A stretch of DNA of 40,685 nucleotides. Origin: Actinomycetota bacterium. Its GTDB lineage: Bacteria > Actinomycetota > Aquicultoria > CAJVYJ01 > JAUVQD01. The notes beneath the pieces are model-generated. The model was not told the DNA's origin and did not search any database. It worked only from the letters and a program-made list of their open reading frames with translations. The DNA lies in NCBI GenBank assembly GCA_030679975.1, contig JAUXSL010000062.1:1-40685 (forward strand). The letters run 5' to 3'. This document shows positions 34,920 to 40,685 of this stretch, piece by piece (the stretch's first letter is position 1; each line of letters begins with the position of its first letter). The position numbers were made by a program, and so were the translations under genes.

Positions 34920-35243
34920 TTACCTGCTTGCCTCCTCGATTACCCGCCGTGATATCTCAACCGCGGCTTTCTCTACCCCCGCCGTCGACGCCGCTTTGAG
35001 CGCGGTTATTGTTTGAAGGCAGGCTTCGTCGATCGCGGCGATTTCAGCCGTTATCTCAGCGTCGATCGCTTCCAGGACTGCTGTGGTTTTAACGGCGGCG
35101 TCCGCCGCGGCCCGGCGCCTGGCGGCTTCAGCGGCCTCTTTTGCTTTGGAGATTATTTTCACAGAATCATCTTTAGCCTTTTTAATTAAAACGGCTGCTT
35201 GAGATTCATATTTTTGGACCTGCTTTAGTTTTTCTTTAAACAT
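34920..35243 (-). CDS. V/A-type ATPase peripheral-stalk subunit (H/G-like)
   Basis: Small coiled-coil protein of 107 residues, rich in Ala, Lys and Glu, that would pair with subunit E in the peripheral stalk (AhaH/G/NtpF-type). The heptad pattern runs from KEKLKQVQKYESQAAVLIKKAKDDSV to the C-terminal EISRRVIEEASR. The ATG at 35243 is preferred over in-frame upstream ATGs because a -10-like TACAAT lies 6 nt before it and the coiled coil begins there. Sequence similarity is low in this family, so the call rests on position and composition. Confidence 0.8.
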   Translation of the reverse strand: MFKEKLKQVQKYESQAAVLIKKAKDDSVKIISKAKEAAEAARRRAAADAAVKTTAVLEAIDAEITAEIAAIDEACLQTITALKAASTAGVEKAAVEISRRVIEEASR

Positions 35244-35249
35244 GAATTG

Positions 35250-35255
35250 ATTGTA
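35250..35255 (-). promoter_or_regulatory. Candidate leaderless -10 of the V-type ATPase operon
   Basis: TACAAT on the minus strand ends 6 nt before the ATG at 35243. The -35 region is only a T-run. It lies between the divergent VanW gene and the operon. Confidence 0.4.
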
Positions 35256-35289
35256 ACTATGGCGCATCGGACAAAAAAAGTCATCCAAT

Positions 35290-35318
35290 TTTCAAATGTT
35301 ATGCAATTGAGGTAAAAT
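35290..35318 (+). promoter_or_regulatory. Candidate promoter of the VanW-family gene
   Basis: TTTCAA and TAAAAT are separated by 17 bp; the -10 box ends 12 nt before the ATG and no ribosome site is seen, so the leader would be very short. Confidence 0.4.
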
Positions 35319-35330
35319 TGCTGCTAAACT

Positions 35331-36716
35331 ATGCTGATTGTGAACCAACGAGCCATTAAGTTCTCCTTAATCGCCATAGCTGTCTTTTTGACGGCGGCGA
35401 TAACAATAACAATCGGCCACGCCGCTATCTACAAGGACAGAATCTACCCCGGGGTCAGAATCAAAAATTTGGATGTCGGGGGTCTTACTCTGCCCGAGGC
35501 GACGGCGCGGGCTGATCGAGCTTTTACGCCTACCGGACAAATATATCTTTCCTTTAAAGACAAGAAATGGCCGGTCGATCTCGATCGGATCGGCGTCAAA
35601 GCTAAGGCGGCGGATAGCGCGAAATTAGCTTTAAGCGTCGGTCGCCGCGATGGGTTATTCGCTAATTTATCAACGAGGTACGGCGCGTGGACGCGCGGTG
35701 AATCAGTGCCCGTTAAGTGGCAAATAGATAAAGAAAAAACCACGCAGGTTTTGAAGAAAACCGCCAAGATCATCGATCAGCCGCCTATAGACGCAAAGCT
35801 GTTGCTCAGTTTGAACAGCGTTAAGATCCAGCCTGGTCAAGAAGGACGTAAGTTATCTTATAGTGCGACGCTGGCGCGCTTGAAATCACGCATCGACAAC
35901 AAGACAAAAAAGATAGAGGTCGCAGTTCGGGTGCGACGGCCGGATAAGACGACAGCCGATATTAAGAAACTTCATATTGAAAAACTTGTGGCCGAATATT
36001 CGACTTCGCTCAGTCCCGGCGTGAGCGGGCGGAGGTACAATATAGAACTAGCCATGAGAACGTTGGACAACACTTACGTCCCGCCCGGGACGGTTTTTTC
36101 CTTTAACAAGGTGGTCGGGCCCCGGACCAGGAAGGCCGGGTTCACCGAAGCGCCGGTTATCGAGCGCGGTCAGCTCGTACAAGGCATCGGCGGCGGCATC
36201 TGCCAGGTAGCGACGACGATCTACAACGCCGCTATGATTGCCGGGCTGCCGACAGTCGAGAGGTCCGTCCATTCCAATTACATCAGCCATTACCCGGCGG
36301 GTCGCGACGCAACTGTCGTCGACGGCGCGATCGATTTTAAGTTCCGGAATGATACTAACGGCACTTTGGTCATCAAGACACAGGTGACAAGCAACGCGGT
36401 CATCTTTAGAATATATGGGCCGGACACCGGCCGGATAACTACTTTCAGCCAGCCGGAAGTGCTGAACATCGTTCCCTATGGCAGCCGGACCGAAACAGAT
36501 ACCGCGCTGCCGCCGGGCGTCAAAATCAACAGCCAAGCGGGCATTGAAGGCCGAACGGTCAGAGTGGTCCGAAAAGTGACATTAAATGGTAAGACATTAA
36601 TCAACGAGACCATCGTCAGCCGTTATACTCCGAGAACGGAAATTATAAAAGTAGGGCCGGAACCCCCTCCGCCCCCTTCGACCGAATCCTCAGCGACGCC
36701 CACAGCCACGCCGTAG
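35331..36716 (+). CDS. VanW-family protein with peptidoglycan-binding domain
   Basis: Exported or membrane-anchored cell-wall protein. One N-terminal membrane helix (residues 9-30) is followed by a YoaR-like putative peptidoglycan-binding domain (about 40-225, with YPGVRIKNLDVGGLTLPEATARA), then the VanW domain (about 235-360: YNIELAMRTLDNTYVPPGTVFSFN and GGGICQVATTIYNAAMIAGL), a G5-like segment (about 385-445) and a Pro-rich tail. The 461-residue architecture is common in Gram-positive bacteria. Its function in cell-wall biology is not established; VanW itself accompanies some vancomycin-resistance clusters but is not known to confer resistance. It is divergent from the ATPase operon. Confidence 0.92.
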   Translation: MLIVNQRAIKFSLIAIAVFLTAAITITIGHAAIYKDRIYPGVRIKNLDVGGLTLPEATARADRAFTPTGQIYLSFKDKKWPVDLDRIGVKAKAADSAKLALSVGRRDGLFANLSTRYGAWTRGESVPVKWQIDKEKTTQVLKKTAKIIDQPPIDAKLLLSLNSVKIQPGQEGRKLSYSATLARLKSRIDNKTKKIEVAVRVRRPDKTTADIKKLHIEKLVAEYSTSLSPGVSGRRYNIELAMRTLDNTYVPPGTVFSFNKVVGPRTRKAGFTEAPVIERGQLVQGIGGGICQVATTIYNAAMIAGLPTVERSVHSNYISHYPAGRDATVVDGAIDFKFRNDTNGTLVIKTQVTSNAVIFRIYGPDTGRITTFSQPEVLNIVPYGSRTETDTALPPGVKINSQAGIEGRTVRVVRKVTLNGKTLINETIVSRYTPRTEIIKVGPEPPPPPSTESSATPTATP

Positions 36717-36749
36717 CAATTTCAATTTATTTTTGGATGAGTGGGTGGT

Positions 36750-38180
36750 CTAGAAGCTAGATTCCCGGTCGTGCTCACCGAACGCGGCCTGCTCGGTAAA
36801 CGCCTTACCGACGGTGATACCTTCAGGGGTGATGATGAACTGCCGGATGGTCGGGTCGTGGTCGCTGGCGCGGGTTTTGAGTACCACGATCGCCCGCTTG
36901 ACTTCTGATCCTTCCCTTATGTAATGGAGCAAAACGACGTTGTCTGACATTTGACTGATGCCGTATTCCGAAAGGTATGGTGTGCCGAAAAGGCTGCGGA
37001 TCTCGTTGGTCATAATAACCGAGATACCTTTAACGGCCATCTGTTGGATCAGAGCGTAAATGTAGTTGCGGAACGTTTCCGGGGGATGGGTCGAGACTTC
37101 CAGGTCGTTCAAGCTGTCGATCAAAACCCGCTGAACTTTCTTGGTCTCAATGGTCTTGGCTAGTGTCTGTATGAACTCATCGATGTAGACCTCGATGGGC
37201 GAGACATACATTAACTCAAGCATCCCGCTGTTAATGGCCCTTTTGAGGTCCCAGCCGAAGCCGGCGACAATTCGAGCCAGTTGCGTGGGGTTTTCCTCAA
37301 GCGTGGCTATAAGACCTTTCTCTCCAGCCTCGATGCCTTTAAAAATGAAGTGCAACCCCAACAGTGTTTTGCCCGAGCCGGGCGGGCCTAATATTACGGT
37401 TGAGCTACCGCTCCAAAAGCCCTCGGCGATCATCCCGTCAAGGGCCTCGACCCCCGTCTTGGCACGCGCCTTGGCCAGGCTATAATCGATCGGCTGATCG
37501 GGGGTGGTGAGGCGGGGGAAGATCTCGAGCCCCTTGTCCGATATCTTATAAGCGTGCTCGCCGCCGAGAAAATTCGTGCCGCGTATCTTTAATATCCGTA
37601 TATAGCGCGCATCCGTCACCCCTGTTTTCTTGATGACAAGCTCGATTATACTGTCGGCGATAGCGAATTCCGGCATGATCGAGATTTCCTCGGACGAATA
37701 CTCGCCGACCCACAGGGTGGTGATCGCTAAGGAGGTGAGCATCGAAGCCATAGCCGATAGGGAACGGCGAAATTCCTCCGGGGAGCTGCTGAAGGCGTGC
37801 AAGGCTTTAAAGCTGTCGATGGCCAGGAAGGCCGGCCGGTGCTCCTTAAGCAAGGCGTTTATTTTGTCCACGGCTCCCTTTAAACCCGTGGTCCACAAGG
37901 TATCGCTTAAGTCCTCATAGATAATCGATTCCGCGATCGCCTCGGAGTCAAAGAAAGTAAAGCCTTGGAGATAACGGATTATCTTATCGAGCGGTTCGGA
38001 CACGGTGCTAAGGTAGAGGATCTTTTTATCAGGGTCGGTGTTGGCGAAAAGCATCGACTCAGCCATGATGGTTTTGCCGGTGCCGGGCAGCCCGATAATC
38101 AGGTTGATTGAATTGTTCGGCAGCCCGCCGCCCAAGATGTAATCGAGTTCTTTGTTGCCTGTCTGTATACGTTCCATCAA
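36750..38180 (-). CDS. Double-domain KaiC-like RecA-fold ATPase
   Basis: Signalling ATPase with two KaiC domains. Walker A motifs are GLPGTGKT (30-37) and GPPGSGKT (265-272), with Walker B-like LAIDSFKALH near 120 and VLIDSLNDLE near 345. The second domain has a paired Glu (LEENPTQL) where KaiC's catalytic Glu lie; the first has a single Glu at that place (STVSEPLDK), so the two domains may differ in ATPase activity. The 476-residue length is slightly below the 519 of cyanobacterial KaiC and the autophosphorylation sites are not evident. Its start overlaps the MerR-receiver gene by 4 bp, so the two proteins probably act in one pathway. No kaiA or kaiB is seen. Confidence 0.88.
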   Translation of the reverse strand: MMERIQTGNKELDYILGGGLPNNSINLIIGLPGTGKTIMAESMLFANTDPDKKILYLSTVSEPLDKIIRYLQGFTFFDSEAIAESIIYEDLSDTLWTTGLKGAVDKINALLKEHRPAFLAIDSFKALHAFSSSPEEFRRSLSAMASMLTSLAITTLWVGEYSSEEISIMPEFAIADSIIELVIKKTGVTDARYIRILKIRGTNFLGGEHAYKISDKGLEIFPRLTTPDQPIDYSLAKARAKTGVEALDGMIAEGFWSGSSTVILGPPGSGKTLLGLHFIFKGIEAGEKGLIATLEENPTQLARIVAGFGWDLKRAINSGMLELMYVSPIEVYIDEFIQTLAKTIETKKVQRVLIDSLNDLEVSTHPPETFRNYIYALIQQMAVKGISVIMTNEIRSLFGTPYLSEYGISQMSDNVVLLHYIREGSEVKRAIVVLKTRASDHDPTIRQFIITPEGITVGKAFTEQAAFGEHDRESSF

Positions 38181-38842
38181 TTCGTCCTTTCAGCCGTACC
38201 CGTCAGTAACATATTCTTAGCTATCTCAATGAGGCGGGTTTTATCGATGGGCTTAAGAAGAAAAGCGTCCGCCCCGGCGGCCAGAGCCCTGTCTCGGGCG
38301 TTCAGCATACTGAAGACAATCACCGGGATATGCGCGGTTTTGCCATTATCTTTCAGGCGCTTACATACCTTGAGGCCGTTGAGTCCCGGCAGGATAATAT
38401 CCAAGATAATCAGATCCGGCTGTTTCTCTTCGGCTTCAGAGACGGCTTTGGCGCCGTCTCTGACGATTAGGACATCATACCCCTCTTGCTTTAGAAAATA
38501 CTCTTCAAGGTCGGCGGTGAAGGGGTCTTTCTCCGCGACCATAATCATAATGGCGCTCCGTAAATCGGGTTCCTTGGCCAGGGTCCCCTCTTCCACCAGC
38601 TTGCGGGCGAGTAGCATATGAGCTTCACGCGCGCGCAGGCCTTCCTTTTCAATCTTATCGCTTAGCCATTTTATCCGCTCGACATCTTCGCGGCTGTAGA
38701 GCCTGTGCCCGCCCTCTGTGCGTACGGGCTTAATTAAACCGTACCGCTTTTCCCAAAAGCGCAGCGTGGTGACCGGCACATCGGTCATATCGCTGACGGC
38801 GTTTATCGAATAAATCGGGATAGCCGGTTCATCTTTTCCCAT
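38177..38842 (-). CDS. MerR-type HTH fused to a response-regulator receiver
   Basis: Transcription regulator of 221 residues with reversed layout: an N-terminal MerR winged HTH (VSDMTDVPVTTLRFWEKRYGLIKPVRTEGGHRLYSREDVERI) and a C-terminal receiver domain. In the receiver, the phospho-accepting Asp lies in LIILDIILPG, with the acidic pair in VAEKDPF, the Ser in IVFSML and Lys in LLKPIDK, so it should be phosphorylatable. No histidine kinase is in the window. ATG 38842 is chosen; a TTG 18 bp earlier is possible. It precedes the KaiC-like gene with a 4-bp overlap. Confidence 0.88.
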   Translation of the reverse strand: MGKDEPAIPIYSINAVSDMTDVPVTTLRFWEKRYGLIKPVRTEGGHRLYSREDVERIKWLSDKIEKEGLRAREAHMLLARKLVEEGTLAKEPDLRSAIMIMVAEKDPFTADLEEYFLKQEGYDVLIVRDGAKAVSEAEEKQPDLIILDIILPGLNGLKVCKRLKDNGKTAHIPVIVFSMLNARDRALAAGADAFLLKPIDKTRLIEIAKNMLLTGTAERTN

Positions 38843-38894
38843 AAGGAAAGCTATACCCAATTTAAAGCTAATCTAGAAATAGTTAAATTAGACT

Positions 38895-40685
38895 TCAAGT
38901 GGTTGGTTTTAGCTCCAGTGCAAGAATGGCGACGTCATCCGATAAAGTCCCCCCTGTGAAATCGATTATATCCTTAAAGACGGCTTGAGGCATTTGGCCT
39001 ATCGGCAGCCCGGCATTCTTATTTATGTATCGGACCAAACCCTTTTCGCCAAGAAAGGTGCCGTTCCGCCTGGCCTCGATGGCGCCGTCCGTATAGAGAA
39101 CCAAGGTGTCTCCGGGCTCGATCAAGATTTGACTTTGCTCCAGAGGCAAGTCGGTGAATATCCCGATGGCCGGCCCGCCCACCGAGAGGATCATCAGGCT
39201 GCCGTCAGTTTTCCTGAGTATCGGCGGGGGGTGGCCGGCGCTGCAGTATATGAACCGGCCGGTTTGCTTGTTTAAGATACCGAAGAAAACAGTGACAAAA
39301 TTTGAGTCGCCGGAATTCCGCAAAACAACGTTATTCGTCCGGTCCAAAACCTCGGGCACCGAGATGCCTTCAAAACTATAAGCCTTGATCGAGTTTTTGA
39401 CTAAAGCTGTGAGGCTGGCCGCCTCCAGTCCCTTGCCGGCGACATCGCCCATCACCACGGCGATTTGCTCGTCTTCGAGCTCGAATAAATCGTAGAAATC
39501 GCCCCCCACCCTTGCCGTTTCCGTAGCCGAATAATATAGATGGCCGAAATCGATTCCTGAGACCTTGTCGGGCATGGTCAACAAAACTTCCTGCAAGGTC
39601 TGGGCTATCGTACGCTCGGCTTCATACCGCTCGGCATTCATTATGGCTGTCGCCGTCTGGTTGACAAATAAATCGAAAGCGGCCAAATCGTCATCCGAAG
39701 GAGACAACCGTTTTTTATCAAGGCCGATAAGATAGCCGCTGAGCCGGTCTTCGATAAATATGGGCGCCAGGAGGCCGGCGATAAAACCTCTTTTTTTGAT
39801 GTCGGCGAAAAACGGCGTCGTTGAGAAAGCACCCAAATCGAGCAGCCTGGCGCCGGGTCTATCGAGGCCTAAAGAAGCGGTTTCATCAAAGCTCAAGGTG
39901 GCTTTGACTGGCCGTTCACCGATGCCCTCGGAGGCGACGACCCGCAACTTTTGTTGCTGCTTATCGAGGATCAACAACGCCGTCGCCGGTAAATCCAGCA
40001 AAAGCATGGCGTAATCGATTATTTGCGGGGCGGCCTCTTCCATCGTCAGCGTTGAGACTATCAGGGTGCCCATTTGGGCTATCGCTTGAAACGTCCGGGT
40101 GCTGACCTCCGCCCGTTCGTGGAACCGGGCGTTCTCGATCGCCACCGCCGCTTGCGAGGCGATGCCTTCGACCAGGCCCATTTCCCGGGCCGTAAAGTCA
40201 TGCTTTTCGCCCGGCTGGTCCACCGTAATAACCCCTATGGCCTCATCATCGATGATGATAGGGACCAGCAGGGCCAGCTTGGCGTCGTAGGCGCCGATGA
40301 ACAGCCTCTCCTCATCGGACAGCCGTCGTTTCTCATAATCGATTCGGGTTGTAGTCTTTTTGCTCATCATCTGACTTATCGCCTTTAGGCTGTCAATCTC
40401 AAGTTTGGTCCCGACCGGCGACGATGGCTCTCCCCTAACAGCGACTACTTTTAATTCATTTGTCCGTTCGTCAAGAAGATTGACGGAAACTCGCACCAGC
40501 CCGATTGTGCCCATGACAATATCGGCTAAGCGCTCCAAGATGGGCGCCAACTCCAAGGCCGTCGTCAAGGTACAGGCTGCCTTAAGGAGCAGATTTGAAA
40601 TTTCCAGCTCTTCGCCGGCCTTTTTTTCAGCCGCCATCTGGGCGGCGAAAACTCGGCGGCGGCGACCGCTTGGCTGATGGTTTGG
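38895..40685 (-). CDS. GAF-domain PP2C (RsbU/SpoIIE-type) phosphatase, 5'-partial
   Basis: Serine phosphatase that likely dephosphorylates an anti-sigma antagonist. A GAF domain covers about residues 20-170 and a second about 185-345 (from the first Met at 40637), followed by a PP2C SpoIIE domain: GGDFYDLFELEDEQIAVVMGDVAGKG, YCSAGHPPPILR and LVLYTDGAIEAR. These carry the metal-binding Asp. The frame is open beyond the Met codon to the window edge (reading RVFAAQMAAEKKAGEELE), and a coiled coil crosses it, so the gene probably begins upstream. It sits 53 bp upstream of the MerR-receiver gene on the same strand. Confidence 0.9.
   Translation of the reverse strand, partial: PNHQPSGRRRRVFAAQMAAEKKAGEELEISNLLLKAACTLTTALELAPILERLADIVMGTIGLVRVSVNLLDERTNELKVVAVRGEPSSPVGTKLEIDSLKAISQMMSKKTTTRIDYEKRRLSDEERLFIGAYDAKLALLVPIIIDDEAIGVITVDQPGEKHDFTAREMGLVEGIASQAAVAIENARFHERAEVSTRTFQAIAQMGTLIVSTLTMEEAAPQIIDYAMLLLDLPATALLILDKQQQKLRVVASEGIGERPVKATLSFDETASLGLDRPGARLLDLGAFSTTPFFADIKKRGFIAGLLAPIFIEDRLSGYLIGLDKKRLSPSDDDLAAFDLFVNQTATAIMNAERYEAERTIAQTLQEVLLTMPDKVSGIDFGHLYYSATETARVGGDFYDLFELEDEQIAVVMGDVAGKGLEAASLTALVKNSIKAYSFEGISVPEVLDRTNNVVLRNSGDSNFVTVFFGILNKQTGRFIYCSAGHPPPILRKTDGSLMILSVGGPAIGIFTDLPLEQSQILIEPGDTLVLYTDGAIEARRNGTFLGEKGLVRYINKNAGLPIGQMPQAVFKDIIDFTGGTLSDDVAILALELKPTT

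Overview
The window is a moderately GC-rich bacterial chromosome segment with short gaps, overlapping stop/start codons and many operons. My best guess is a deep-branching, probably anaerobic or thermophilic member of the Actinomycetota. Supporting points are a bacterial V/A-type ATPase, an actinobacterial/archaeal-type inositol-1-phosphate synthase, a di-myo-inositol-phosphate solute module, a polyferredoxin membrane protein and several genes that look leaderless (a -10 box 5-7 nt before the start codon). This taxonomic call is inference; no rRNA gene is present.

Layout. 1-6084: a radical SAM/SPASM maturase-like protein, partial at the window edge, faces panB and the classic tilS-hpt-ftsH cluster. 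6143-9799: a sugar-phosphate isomerase-like TIM barrel, an unrecognised duplicated Cys-rich protein, a DEAD-box RNA helicase and a NapH-like ferredoxin. 9815-13074: marR followed by a MacAB-type efflux/FtsX system. 13141-15165: a dispersed repeat, then modB, modA and modE with a promoter overlapped by a likely ModE operator; the modC ATPase is absent. 15216-16850: a CPBP membrane protease and a HEPN/MNT pair. 16955-20615: a module of inositol-1-phosphate synthase, IPCT/DIPPS and an HD hydrolase, flanked by 66-bp direct repeats. 20664-22089: hicB-hicA plus a membrane protein, then an initiator tRNA split by a group I intron. 22157-24930: tldD-tldE.

25048-35243 holds a complete V/A-type ATPase operon, in transcription order H/G-like, I, K, E, C, F, A, B, D. 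The rotor subunit K has the residues known to bind Na+ in Enterococcus hirae. The catalytic A subunit carries a 528-residue intein exactly inside the Walker A motif, with a two-motif LAGLIDADG endonuclease and an extra helix-turn-helix. The B/D junction has been invaded by a dispersed palindromic repeat that now encodes the C-terminus of B. 35331-40685: a VanW-family cell-wall protein, then a signalling block of a GAF-PP2C phosphatase, a MerR-receiver fusion and a double-domain KaiC-like ATPase.

The items most worth pursuing are the group I intron in tRNA-fMet, the intein, the HD hydrolase as a candidate for the unassigned phosphatase of di-myo-inositol phosphate synthesis together with the direct repeats around that module, and the duplicated C-x5-C-x3-C-x4-C protein.
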